This document shows, in pieces, positions 43,891 through 50,867 of a stretch of DNA of 64,000 nt. The notes beneath the pieces were generated by a model. It searched no databases and was not told where the DNA came from. It saw only the letters and a list, made by a program, of their open reading frames with translations. How positions within the stretch are numbered: the first letter of the stretch is position 1; each line of letters begins with the position of its first letter. The stretch comes from a virus, in the IMG/VR virus record IMGVR_UViG_3300022752_002834, positions 54,292 through 118,291 of that record; one strand, written 5' to 3'. The translations under genes and the position numbers were made by a program.

Positions 43891-44243
43891 TGGAGGCGAG
43901 GGGAGTCGAACCCCTGTCTTGCGATATGTCTAACTATATCTTCTACAAGTTTATTTTGTTCATAAGTTTTGAGAAAGATTAAAGAACAAACAACATTTAT
44001 CTTTCCGTACCAACTAATCTCAGGCTAGAACCCGTTGGCTATTCTAACAGCCGAAGGATTTTACGACAATCTTTTGAACGCTACCTTCATCGCTTTCTAA
44101 GATTGTTGCTACTTTTTATTAAGCAGCAAGAGCTAACTGAGTTTCGCCAGTTAAAGCGTTTAATCGACTTTTAAAGTGGCCGGTCGATCAACCACTACTT
44201 GCTGATATAATCTTCTATATCCAATCGATACCGTTACGCCCCC
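43891..44243 (-). ncRNA. ssrA: Transfer-messenger RNA (tmRNA)
   Basis: 353 bases on the minus strand. The ends form a tRNA-like domain: 5' GGGGGCG pairs with 3' CGCCTCC plus discriminator A, and the T arm is AGGGG-TTCGACT-CCCCT. The internal frame reads AAC GCT TTA ACT GGC GAA ACT CAG TTA GCT CTT GCT GCT TAA, i.e. a tag most likely ALTGETQLALAA with Ala as resume codon. The LALAA end matches bacterial degradation tags. CCA is not encoded. The first base overlaps the stop codon of the thioredoxin-like gene, so it is probably cut from that transcript. tmRNA releases stalled ribosomes. Confidence 0.92.
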
Positions 44244-44578
44244 TATTTTAGAAAGTTAATTAAATCACTAGGTCCACGATAACCGTTATATCTTTTTAGT
44301 TCTTTTCCATCTTGAAAAACTATAAATGTTGGTATAGATTTTATCTTGTGACCGTCGATTATATCCTTATCTTTATCAAAGTCAAGCACAATAACATCGT
44401 ATTGTTTTATAATCTCTGATAAGGATGGATCAGAATTTAGATCATTTTTGGCAGTGATACAATATTTGCACCAGTTAGCACTAAAAAATAGTAAAGTTTT
44501 TGTTGAGTCTTTTGCGTAACAAAATAGAGTAGCACAGGATATTAAAAACGATAGTAGAAATACTTTGGAATTATTCAT
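44243..44578 (-). CDS. Exported thioredoxin-fold protein
   Basis: 111 residues. Signal peptide (VFLLSFLISCATLFCYA), then a thioredoxin domain with FFSANWCKYCITAK (redox pair Cys37/Cys40), DVIVLDFDKD and IKSIPTFIVFQDGKE (cis-Pro). AAGGAG site. Its stop codon overlaps the first base of the tmRNA. Likely periplasmic oxidoreductase. Confidence 0.88.
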   Translation of the reverse strand: MNNSKVFLLSFLISCATLFCYAKDSTKTLLFFSANWCKYCITAKNDLNSDPSLSEIIKQYDVIVLDFDKDKDIIDGHKIKSIPTFIVFQDGKELKRYNGYRGPSDLINFLK

Positions 44579-44618
44579 GGCTTTCTCCTTGGGAATTTGC
44601 CACTAATATATACACAAA

Positions 44619-44816
44619 TTAACTTTTATCTTTTCCACACCATTCTGGAAAATCAGTAATTTCTAAATTTCCCAATAGAAGCATGGAGGGTTTAGTAGCA
44701 AGATTACGAATAGCATAACATTTGTTATTATCAGTATCATGCCCACAGTCTATAATATCGTATTCTGTTACGCTGTGTAGCATTTTAATCAATTGTTGTA
44801 TAGTTAGAGTATTCAT
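44619..44816 (-). CDS. Small hypothetical protein
   Basis: 65 residues; start overlaps the stop of 44813..44938 as ATGA. The C terminus GNLEITDFPEWCGKDKS has one Cys. No family recognised. Confidence 0.7.
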   Translation of the reverse strand: MNTLTIQQLIKMLHSVTEYDIIDCGHDTDNNKCYAIRNLATKPSMLLLGNLEITDFPEWCGKDKS

Positions 44817-44938
44817 TCTACCTCATAAAGTTCTGGAAAAAGGTCAAGATATAAATCAGCAAACGGGGCGTTAACCCCATCGTTGATTTGTAATCCATAA
44901 ATAGGACACTCAGAGTTTTGTTCTTCGGAATTTGTCAT
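44813..44938 (-). CDS. 41-residue protein
   Basis: Reads MTNSEEQNSECPIYGLQIND... and ends ELYEVE with its stop overlapping the next ATG (ATGA), the same linkage used throughout this block. Below usual ORF-length cut-offs. Acidic; function unknown. Confidence 0.65.
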   Translation of the reverse strand: MTNSEEQNSECPIYGLQINDGVNAPFADLYLDLFPELYEVE

Positions 44939-44967
44939 ATAATTTATTGAATACAAACAGTATAAAA

Positions 44968-45126
44968 TTAGCGAGCAGAATACCCAGAGATATTTCTAAT
45001 ACCTTCAGTAGATTCATGATTATATTTAGGTTTCTTATAGCCGAGAAATATTTGACTTGTAATTACGCCCATGCCAGCTATTAGAGTAACTGCAACTCCG
45101 ACACAAAAAATAACAATATTACTCAT
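44968..45126 (-). CDS. Small membrane protein (52 residues)
   Basis: Starts MSNIVIFCVGVAVTLIAGMG at 45126, overlapping the preceding gene by eight bases (ATGAGTAA). One transmembrane helix then a polar tail. The longer reading up to 45258 is not credible because it overlaps a better gene in another frame. Confidence 0.72.
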   Translation of the reverse strand: MSNIVIFCVGVAVTLIAGMGVITSQIFLGYKKPKYNHESTEGIRNISGYSAR

Positions 45127-45277
45127 TAGAGAGATTTCCCAAAGATAGAATACTAGGAACCCACAATCCAACAAAAATAGCTTGATCTCTTGATAGATCG
45201 GTATCACCCATAAACCAAAGACTAACGCTAAAAACAAAACTAGCAAAAGCGGCCACAAGAAAATAATACTTACTCAT
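45119..45277 (-). CDS. Small membrane protein (52 residues)
   Basis: Reads MSKYYFLVAAFASFVFSVSL..., with two hydrophobic segments ending in WVPSILSLGNLSNE. Its stop overlaps the ATG of 44968..45126. A GGAATAGAT site precedes it. It displaces the apparent longer ORF in the other frame. Confidence 0.72.
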   Translation of the reverse strand: MSKYYFLVAAFASFVFSVSLWFMGDTDLSRDQAIFVGLWVPSILSLGNLSNE

Positions 45278-45307
45278 ATCTATTCCTATCTATTTGTAAA
45301 AGTTTAA

Positions 45308-45532
45308 TTAAGCCCTACCATCTTTAATCATATTTAAAAGTTCCACAACATATCGTGCTGTATCTGGAACATTATTTCCACCAAGATAATAACTACCAAC
45401 AAAATCATACATACGTTGTAGATTGTTGTCCTTGGTGAACTCACTATAGTATTCTGAACCATACTCCATGTAAATGTATGATCCAACACTATCTAAAAAA
45501 CTTGAGATTTGTCGATAAATTTCTGTGTTCAC
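45308..45532 (-). CDS. Small hypothetical protein
   Basis: 74 residues, Tyr-rich (SYIYMEYGSEYYSEF, FVGSYYLGG). Overlaps 45529..45786 by four bases. No family recognised. Confidence 0.7.
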   Translation of the reverse strand: MNTEIYRQISSFLDSVGSYIYMEYGSEYYSEFTKDNNLQRMYDFVGSYYLGGNNVPDTARYVVELLNMIKDGRA

Positions 45533-45786
45533 AAATAAGTATCCATTTTAGCGTCTTGGTCGGTATAGTCGCAATCTCTATATTGATCCAGTTTAAAACA
45601 TTGGGTCATTGTGTCCATTAACTTATTTGTTTGGAGCGTAAGCAACACATTGATGCCCTGCAAAGCATTTACAATCTCATCTTTCTCTAAGTCATATTCA
45701 AGAATTCCCTCTCTCAATGTTTCAAGATTTACCGAGAGAGAATACAGTGAGGAGATTTCATCCTCAAGATCAAATCGGTCTTTCAT
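45529..45786 (-). CDS. Small helical protein, RFDLED family member 1
   Basis: 85 residues. Shares RFDLED, GILE, KDEI..AL.G and KLDQY with the product of 54697..54927, so the two are paralogues. Helical, acidic. Overlaps the phosphoesterase gene. Function unknown. Confidence 0.75.
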   Translation of the reverse strand: MKDRFDLEDEISSLYSLSVNLETLREGILEYDLEKDEIVNALQGINVLLTLQTNKLMDTMTQCFKLDQYRDCDYTDQDAKMDTYL

Positions 45787-46453
45787 ATTTTATCTCCACA
45801 ATTCCAGAATTAATAGTAATAAAAGAACAGGAATTTTCTGTCCAACAGCCACAGTTATGGTATTGTACCATATCAGATAGTTTTGTCAATACTGAGTGTG
45901 TATGTCCACAAATAACAATATCACAATCTTTATCTTTACAGTATTGTATTGCACGATCTGCTATTTGTTCTGAACATCGTAAAAATGTTTTGCTATTTCT
46001 TTTGGCTAAATTAGAATAGTAGTATTCATTGTTGTGAAATCTATCGTATCTCTGAATAAGTCTATAAATTTTATCAGCAAACTTTGTGAATATTGGATAC
46101 TTTGAAATGAAGTTGTCAAAAATGTCTCCATGTAGAATAATTATCTTTTTATCTCCGCTATCAGTAAAATATTCATCAACAAAATCCACACCAATAAGAT
46201 GGCTAACTAATTCTGCTGGCCCATCGTGATTACCACTAATCCAAACTACCTTTATGTTATCGGATAGTTGACGCAGTTTCTTTAGTATTTTCCAGTGATC
46301 CTTGCGTAATCGTCTAAAATCCCAACTATCAAATAAGTCACCATTAATAATTAGCGTTTGAGTTGATACTTTGTCAAGAAATTTACATAGTTTTTCCACC
46401 TGACAAACATCACTACCCAAATGAATGTCACTAATTATAACAATTTCATTCAT
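45770..46453 (-). CDS. Calcineurin-like metallophosphoesterase
   Basis: 227 residues. All metal motifs present: IISDIHLGSD, IINGDLFDSWD, WISGNHDGP, LHGDIFD and VICGHTHS. Closest in layout to LpxH/UDP-diacylglucosamine pyrophosphatase-type and phage phosphoesterases. Substrate unknown. Start coupled by ATGA overlap to a 27-codon gene. Confidence 0.9.
   Translation of the reverse strand: MNEIVIISDIHLGSDVCQVEKLCKFLDKVSTQTLIINGDLFDSWDFRRLRKDHWKILKKLRQLSDNIKVVWISGNHDGPAELVSHLIGVDFVDEYFTDSGDKKIIILHGDIFDNFISKYPIFTKFADKIYRLIQRYDRFHNNEYYYSNLAKRNSKTFLRCSEQIADRAIQYCKDKDCDIVICGHTHSVLTKLSDMVQYHNCGCWTENSCSFITINSGIVEIKYERPI
45862..45889 (-). promoter_or_regulatory. Possible internal promoter
   Basis: Minus strand TTGACA, 16 bases, TACAAT inside the 3' part of the phosphoesterase gene, about 75 bases upstream of 45529..45786. 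Matches the other phage promoters but lies in coding sequence. Confidence 0.5.
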
Positions 46454-46533
46454 CGTGATTTTTTAATCAGCCATTCAACACAAGAAATTAGCATTTCGCA
46501 GCATACGAAATAGAAGATTATATTCTGTATCAT
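46450..46533 (-). CDS. 27-residue hydrophobic protein
   Basis: Reads MIQNIIFYFVCCEMLISCVE.... Linked by ATGA overlaps to the genes on both sides, which is strong evidence that it is translated. A single hydrophobic helix with a basic end. Function unknown. Confidence 0.6.
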   Translation of the reverse strand: MIQNIIFYFVCCEMLISCVEWLIKKSR

Positions 46534-46646
46534 TTTACTTTTGTACTACCTTTAATGTATCTTTGAGAATAAGGACAGTGAACACATTTTCTACCACAGC
46601 AAACTTTTCTACTAATAAGAAATTCTCTACTTAGTGGTTGGGTCAT
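46530..46646 (-). CDS. 38-residue DUF5522-like Cys-rich protein
   Basis: Reads MTQPLSREFLISRKVCCGRK... and contains CCGRKCVHCPYSQRY, the CCGxxCxxCPY signature of DUF5522-type small proteins, probably metal-binding. Overlaps the preceding gene by 20 bases and the next by four. Confidence 0.75.
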   Translation of the reverse strand: MTQPLSREFLISRKVCCGRKCVHCPYSQRYIKGSTKVK

Positions 46647-46848
46647 TCCACGCTCTTTCTAAGTAATCTAGAGTAAATCTTACTGTTCCATCATCGTAAA
46701 AACAATCGTAGTCTCCACCGGATATTTCTTTGTACTTTTCGGGCCAAACTTGATGTAGTACATTCATAACAGTTTGACCATGACGAAGTTCAAATTCATT
46801 TTCGTAATAAACTTTATCAACGCGATTTAAGAATTGTTCAAAAGTCAT
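46627..46848 (-). CDS. Small hypothetical protein
   Basis: 73 residues (MTFEQFLNRVDKVYYENEFE, GDYDCFYDDGTVRFTLDYLE). ATG overlaps the stop of 46845..47015 (ATGA). No family recognised; the pattern is common in small phage early proteins. Confidence 0.72.
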   Translation of the reverse strand: MTFEQFLNRVDKVYYENEFELRHGQTVMNVLHQVWPEKYKEISGGDYDCFYDDGTVRFTLDYLERAWNDPTTK

Positions 46849-47015
46849 ACGAACAACCTATCTTGTAGTAATTCTTTAACTGTTTCTGTTACATTGATTC
46901 CATTAACAGTAATATCATTACTTCCACCCTTAATTGGATTGGAAGGCATTTTTTCAGCAACCCTATTGTATAACCAGAGTATAACAAATTTTTGTTCTTT
47001 TGTTAAATCACTCAT
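46845..47015 (-). CDS. 56-residue protein
   Basis: Reads MSDLTKEQKFVILWLYNRVA... and ends QDRLFV; ATGA overlaps on both sides show it is part of the coupled chain. Helix - turn - beta pattern with GGSNDITVNGINVTETVKEL. Function unknown. Confidence 0.68.
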   Translation of the reverse strand: MSDLTKEQKFVILWLYNRVAEKMPSNPIKGGSNDITVNGINVTETVKELLQDRLFV

Positions 47016-47293
47016 AGGTATTCAATCCCTTCTAATGGATCATTATCGTAAGGATATTTGAATGGCCCCAAAACCTTACATCTTTTCTCTTTGATAAAGT
47101 TTATCACATCAACGAAACAATTTTCACAAATATCAATGTCATATTTATAACCATCATGTATACTACCATATCCCCAACAAGCACTAAGTTCAGCCCATGA
47201 TGGCCCCATATTCATTGTGGTTGCTGATTTTCCGCAAACATCACAATTAACATCATCAATCTCTTGAACGATTTTATCTTTCAAAGTTTTCAT
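47012..47293 (-). CDS. Zinc-binding small protein
   Basis: 93 residues. Two CxxC pairs (VNCDVCGKS and DICENCFVDV) around a conserved-looking SACWGYGSIHDGYKYD core. This arrangement recurs in bacterial and phage proteins of unknown function. Four-base overlaps on both sides. Confidence 0.75.
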   Translation of the reverse strand: MKTLKDKIVQEIDDVNCDVCGKSATTMNMGPSWAELSACWGYGSIHDGYKYDIDICENCFVDVINFIKEKRCKVLGPFKYPYDNDPLEGIEYL

Positions 47294-47505
47294 TTATTGT
47301 ACCAAGTTACGTCTTTGTATTTGGGATAATCGACCGGCCAATACTTTTTGTCTGTATTGTCTGGTGGATAATATGGTCTAGAGTATTGTAATTGCTCAAC
47401 CTTTTGAATCAACTCCTTAACCTTTTGCTCAAGATTAACTAGTGATTCTAAAACCACATCAATCTTTTGTTTTTTAGGTTTATTTTTGATCTTTTTCTTT
47501 TTCAT
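47290..47505 (-). CDS. Lys-rich coiled-coil protein
   Basis: 71 residues from MKKKKIKNKPKKQ, then a short coiled coil (VVLESLVNLEQKVKELIQKV) and a Tyr/Pro-rich end. The start lies within 47480..47629. Function unknown. Confidence 0.65.
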   Translation of the reverse strand: MKKKKIKNKPKKQKIDVVLESLVNLEQKVKELIQKVEQLQYSRPYYPPDNTDKKYWPVDYPKYKDVTWYNK

Positions 47506-47629
47506 GTTCACATAGCCTTAATATTGATCCATCTTTAAATTGTAGAGTAAGAGTTTCTGGTTTAGAGAAAGACAGAATATAACTAACAATATTTTTGTGT
47601 TGACGTAAAATTTCTAGTAACTTATCCAT
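47480..47629 (-). CDS. 49-residue protein
   Basis: Reads MDKLLEILRQHKNIVSYILS... and overlaps the next gene's first 26 bases. Alternating helix and beta pattern (ETLTLQFKDGSILRLCEHEK). Function unknown. Confidence 0.6.
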   Translation of the reverse strand: MDKLLEILRQHKNIVSYILSFSKPETLTLQFKDGSILRLCEHEKEKDQK

Positions 47630-47632
47630 AAA

Positions 47633-47824
47633 CTACCAGTGGTGAATAACATTTGCAATAATAAAAGCACAAGTAATAAAATTGACCAATATAATACTCA
47701 ACTTAATAGCGAACGCTGTCCATGCCTCATACTGAGTTAAAATAGGAATGTCGGGAGCATCATAATCATCTTTACCAACCCTATGATCTATTGCCCTTGC
47801 TAAGATTAGAAGTTTTCTATTCAT
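47633..47824 (-). CDS. Small membrane protein
   Basis: 63 residues from MNRKLLILARAID (ATG overlapping the previous stop, ATGAATAG). C-terminal transmembrane helix (LSIILVNFITCAFIIANVIH). Function unknown. Confidence 0.68.
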   Translation of the reverse strand: MNRKLLILARAIDHRVGKDDYDAPDIPILTQYEAWTAFAIKLSIILVNFITCAFIIANVIHHW

Positions 47825-47999
47825 TAGATTTATGTTCAAGTTTAAGAATCATATCGTTGTAATCTCTTGTGACTTTTAGTATTTCTAATTTGAGAATACA
47901 GTCTGTTAAATCTCCATGTTTTGATATTAAGTTCTGAACTATCTTAAGAAACTTATTAGCTTCTATTTGTTGATTTAATGATAAATATGTGCTACTCAT
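47817..47999 (-). CDS. Small helical protein
   Basis: 60 residues, amphipathic helices (LNQQIEANKFLKIVQNLISK). Eight-base overlaps with both neighbours. Function unknown. Confidence 0.66.
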   Translation of the reverse strand: MSSTYLSLNQQIEANKFLKIVQNLISKHGDLTDCILKLEILKVTRDYNDMILKLEHKSNE

Positions 48000-48108
48000 C
48001 TATTGAACCATATGTGTGGGTCAAGTATGTATACATAGATAAGTACGACATTACTATAATTCCTATAATTAGATCGCCATGCTGATCAAAGTATCCTAAA
48101 TCACTCAT
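47992..48108 (-). CDS. 38-residue membrane protein
   Basis: Reads MSDLGYFDQHGDLIIGIIVM... with one transmembrane helix; its ATG overlaps the stop of 48105..48566 (ATGA) and its end overlaps the next start. Function unknown. Confidence 0.64.
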   Translation of the reverse strand: MSDLGYFDQHGDLIIGIIVMSYLSMYTYLTHTYGSIDE

Positions 48109-48566
48109 ACTTTATTCCTACAGTTATCGCACAAAGTAGTTATCCATCCAACTTTATTTGTTTTTCCAGCGTTGCCACAAACTTCACATATTTTATAAGA
48201 GTATTCTTCTGCCATACCAATAACGCCCTCTACATAATCATCGCCACCACTAAAATAAATACGAAGTCCACCATACTTTTCTTTAACTTGGTCAAACTTA
48301 ACAGGAAAATACTCTGGTTCATCACCTTCTATTTTGATACCAAAGTCTTGTTGAATATCTTTGTTTTGTTTGGCTAGATATTTTTTATGATCTTCGATAT
48401 TTTTTTCGTATTGAGATATTCTCCAGCAAACAGATGATAACAATTCATACCAGCCGTTATTGCACTCAATACCCCATGCCATACAACTGGCTTTTATTCC
48501 CTTATCTTTGTTAGAGAAAAGGTTTGGATACTTTTCGTACAGTTGATTTTGTAGTTCTTGATCCAT
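48105..48566 (-). CDS. Phage protein with C-terminal zinc ribbon
   Basis: 153 residues. GIECNNGWYELLSSVCWRIS near the N terminus, KFDQVKEKYGGLRIYFSGGD in the middle, and a zinc ribbon ICEVCGNAGKT...LCDNCRNKV at the end. The KEKYGGLRIY.. block with a zinc end recurs in phages and bacteria as an uncharacterised family. Function unknown. Confidence 0.78.
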   Translation of the reverse strand: MDQELQNQLYEKYPNLFSNKDKGIKASCMAWGIECNNGWYELLSSVCWRISQYEKNIEDHKKYLAKQNKDIQQDFGIKIEGDEPEYFPVKFDQVKEKYGGLRIYFSGGDDYVEGVIGMAEEYSYKICEVCGNAGKTNKVGWITTLCDNCRNKV

Positions 48567-48573
48567 AGTCAGG

Positions 48574-49011
48574 TTATACCTTAATATCGGCAGCTGTCAA
48601 GTCACGCTTTAACATTTTTCCATCACGAACCACATAAATATCAACACGATTAATAGACGAACGAATATATTCTCGTCCACCATCAATCATGTTACCATTA
48701 TCGAAACTTTTATAATCGTGGTGGGATTGAGAATATTGAAGATTCCCGTCATCATCTTCTACCATGCCAAACGAGAAATCTTCTACCGCATCAGCGTTAA
48801 AGATAACGTATGAACCATCCTCGTAATTAACCGCAATGCCAAAATATCTATTATTAAATTCTGGATGTGGAGTTTCTCTATAAAAAATATCCACAGGACG
48901 ATCACTTATACTAAAATCTGTGGTACAAATATACCTAATAGGAACACCATCTTTATCAGAATAGTGCTTGATAACCTTATCGGTATTTGTAATTGGAAAG
49001 TGTTTAATCAT
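48574..49011 (-). CDS. Hypothetical protein
   Basis: 145 residues from MIKHFPITNTDKV, start overlapping the previous stop (ATGA). Beta-rich, acidic (YRETPHPEFNNRYFGIAVNY). No family recognised. Confidence 0.72.
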   Translation of the reverse strand: MIKHFPITNTDKVIKHYSDKDGVPIRYICTTDFSISDRPVDIFYRETPHPEFNNRYFGIAVNYEDGSYVIFNADAVEDFSFGMVEDDDGNLQYSQSHHDYKSFDNGNMIDGGREYIRSSINRVDIYVVRDGKMLKRDLTAADIKV

Positions 49012-49271
49012 TTGTAATATTTTGCACAACGAATAAGAAAGTCTGGTAAGTTCTTAGAAATGATATAAGGAAGCTGTTCAAAATCATTTCCGGTAATTGC
49101 TCGTCCGATTGCTATTTCAAGAGCCATACGCTTTTCAAATCGATCATGCTTACTGCATAGCGAGTACCCAATATTATACCCATCTGCACTCTTAACCGCA
49201 ACTAGAACTCCGCGAGGAATCTTGTTCTTATCACGAACGTACTTAATAATAGTATACTGTGGAATGTTCAT
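49008..49271 (-). CDS. Hypothetical protein
   Basis: 87 residues (PRGVLVAVKSADGYNIGYSL, FEKRMALEIAIGRAITG). Overlaps on both sides. The layout is common in T4-type small early proteins; function unknown. Confidence 0.7.
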   Translation of the reverse strand: MNIPQYTIIKYVRDKNKIPRGVLVAVKSADGYNIGYSLCSKHDRFEKRMALEIAIGRAITGNDFEQLPYIISKNLPDFLIRCAKYYK

Positions 49272-49453
49272 TCTTTTTCTGCGATTGTTCTTTGTATAAA
49301 ACCGGCCAATAACTCTAGATCACTTTCACTAAATCGTACCGAATAAGGCTCATTATCAAAAGTGTATATCTCAACCAAAAATGGTTTGTGTTTTAGATTA
49401 GGGTTGTGCTGAATACGCACCATACTATCATCAAGATATATTTCACTAGTCAT
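49268..49453 (-). CDS. Small protein, family B member 1
   Basis: 61 residues from MTSEIYLDDSM. The end VRFSESDLELLAGFIQRTIA resembles VVFTDEYELMDLVDFILETI of 49944..50126 in length and pattern, so the two are probably paralogues. Coupled by ATGA overlap. Confidence 0.66.
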   Translation of the reverse strand: MTSEIYLDDSMVRIQHNPNLKHKPFLVEIYTFDNEPYSVRFSESDLELLAGFIQRTIAEKE

Positions 49454-49635
49454 TCTAGATTTTTCCACACAAACTCAGGCCCACCACTTTCATTCGCTTG
49501 ATAAGTGGCAACATTAAAAGATACTGCTTGTTGTCTCATATGTTTCACACCAAACGCCCAACCAATAAAAAAACAACCAACAAGACAAACAATAATACAA
49601 ATATTACAAATCCACGAATTATTACAATAGCACAT
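49450..49635 (-). CDS. Small Cys-rich membrane protein
   Basis: 61 residues from MCYCNNSWICNICI (AAGGA site). One transmembrane helix (IIVCLVGCFFIGWAFGV) with several N-terminal cysteines. Function unknown. Confidence 0.68.
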   Translation of the reverse strand: MCYCNNSWICNICIIVCLVGCFFIGWAFGVKHMRQQAVSFNVATYQANESGGPEFVWKNLE

Positions 49636-49639
49636 GATT

Positions 49640-49804
49640 TTATTCCTTTTCTTTTTTAGGATCATAAATAGTGGTACTTATTAAAATATAATTGTCATTA
49701 AAATGCTCTAAACCCCATTGTGACGCTTCTTCACCGCTATTAAATGAGCCAAAATATTTGGTTTTTTCTGACGCTTCCTCAGTAACTATTAGGATAAATT
49801 TCAT
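49640..49804 (-). CDS. 54-residue protein
   Basis: Reads MKFILIVTEEASEKTKYFGS... and SQWGLEHFNDNYILISTTIY; ends KKEKE. Its start overlaps the previous stop (ATGA). Compact alpha/beta pattern. Function unknown. Confidence 0.66.
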   Translation of the reverse strand: MKFILIVTEEASEKTKYFGSFNSGEEASQWGLEHFNDNYILISTTIYDPKKEKE

Positions 49805-49947
49805 TTGTTTTCCTCAATAGTTTCTTCTAAGAGATCAATAGCCGTTTCTAAAAATAAATCACAGGTTGCCCAATTAGCATCCTCTATAGTATTATCCCAA
49901 CTAACAATAAAGTTACGGATTTTTTCCTTGAGTTCGTTAGTCATCAT
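49801..49947 (-). CDS. 48-residue acidic protein
   Basis: Reads MMTNELKEKIRNFIVSWDNT...; acidic helical end (AIDLLEETIEENK). Overlaps both neighbours by four bases. Function unknown. Confidence 0.64.
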   Translation of the reverse strand: MMTNELKEKIRNFIVSWDNTIEDANWATCDLFLETAIDLLEETIEENK

Positions 49948-50126
49948 TTATTTTCCCCAATAGTCTCAAGAATAAAATCTACCAAATCCATTAGTTCATA
50001 TTCGTCTGTGAACACAACATGGTTCTTTGTTTCATCACTATTAGAAAGAATTAGAGTAGTATCCTTACCATTCTTCACAATGGATAAAATAAAATGTTGA
50101 CCGAAATATGATGTTTTAGTTTGCAC
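49944..50126 (-). CDS. Small protein, family B member 2
   Basis: 60 residues; first gene after the promoter at 50150..50177. Resembles 49268..49453 in its C-terminal half. Heads the chain of small genes that runs down to about 47 kb. Confidence 0.68.
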   Translation of the reverse strand: MQTKTSYFGQHFILSIVKNGKDTTLILSNSDETKNHVVFTDEYELMDLVDFILETIGENK

Positions 50127-50149
50127 TATTTTTCTCCAATGGTATTGTC

Positions 50150-50177
50150 AGTATAGCATAAAAGATCGTTATGTCAA
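50150..50177 (-). promoter_or_regulatory. Strong promoter of the small-gene chain
   Basis: Minus strand TTGACA, 16 bases, TATACT, about 25 bases before the ATG of 49944..50126. Confidence 0.85.
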
Positions 50178-50240
50178 GCGGAGGAAACAGGATTCGGGAT
50201 TGCAGAAATGACAAATCGAATCCTTTCGTGTATAAACCAG

Positions 50241-50326
50241 TATCCTGCTGGGGAATCGAACCCTAGTCATCCACCCACAATGTTTGTGACACAAGCTTAG
50301 AAGGCTCGTTGTGGTTACAGCAGGAC
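50241..50326 (-). tRNA. Atypical tRNA-like gene, possibly tRNA-Arg (UCU)
   Basis: Acceptor GTCCTGC/GCAGGAT (G-T at the end), T arm TAGGG-TTCGATT-CCCCA (one mismatch), and anticodon-type hairpin CGAGC-CTTCTAA-GCTTG giving anticodon TCT. No normal D arm can be drawn: only 11 bases lie between acceptor and anticodon stem, and 26 lie between the anticodon stem and T arm. ACCACAA on one side can pair with TTGTGGGT on the other. May be a divergent tRNA, a degenerate one or a tRNA-like structure. Confidence 0.5.
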
Positions 50327-50348
50327 TCATATTATCATAGGTGATAAA

Positions 50349-50867
50349 ATGGAAGTAAACTGTAAAAACTGCAATAAAGTATTCGATAAAAATATAACAC
50401 AAATTCGTAGAACTAACAATAACAATTTTTGTAGTAGAAGTTGCTCTGCAACATTTAATAACAAGAAATATAAAAGAGTTAACTTAAAACCTATGGAAAA
50501 AACAGTTAAAAAATATTCTAATTGTAAACGGTGCGGAATTGAGTTAGATTACAAAAAAAGGCGTATGTTGTGTAAAAATTGTAAGGATACGCAAGATAAA
50601 ACATTGGCTGAAATAGCTTATGATCAACATCATAAATCTTCCTGTTGGGCTTTGGTTAGATCACGGGCCAGATCAATAATGAAAGATAAGCCTAGAGTAT
50701 GTGTTAATTGTGGATATAATAAACATGTTGAGGTTGCTCATATCAAATCTATTAGTGAATTTGAATTAGACTGCCTTGTGTCAGAAGTAAACAATGAGAG
50801 TAATCTAGTTTTATTATGTCCCAATTGTCATTGGGAATTTGATCATAACTTAATTAGTATCAAGTAG
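50349..50867 (+). CDS. HNH endonuclease (plus strand)
   Basis: 172 residues. Zinc pairs CKNCNKVF..CSRSCS and CKRCGIEL...CKNCKD, then the HNH core VCVNCGYNKHVEVAHIKSIS and ESNLVLLCPNCHWEFDH. Sits between two minus-strand tRNA genes in opposite direction; its stop codon overlaps the 3' end of tRNA-Leu. This orientation marks it as a recent, independently mobile insertion. Confidence 0.88.
   Translation: MEVNCKNCNKVFDKNITQIRRTNNNNFCSRSCSATFNNKKYKRVNLKPMEKTVKKYSNCKRCGIELDYKKRRMLCKNCKDTQDKTLAEIAYDQHHKSSCWALVRSRARSIMKDKPRVCVNCGYNKHVEVAHIKSISEFELDCLVSEVNNESNLVLLCPNCHWEFDHNLISIK

Noticed and set aside
44820-44847. Promoter TTGACC...TAGAAT before 44619..44816
   Set aside because: Spacer is 21 bases, outside the range seen in the other promoters.
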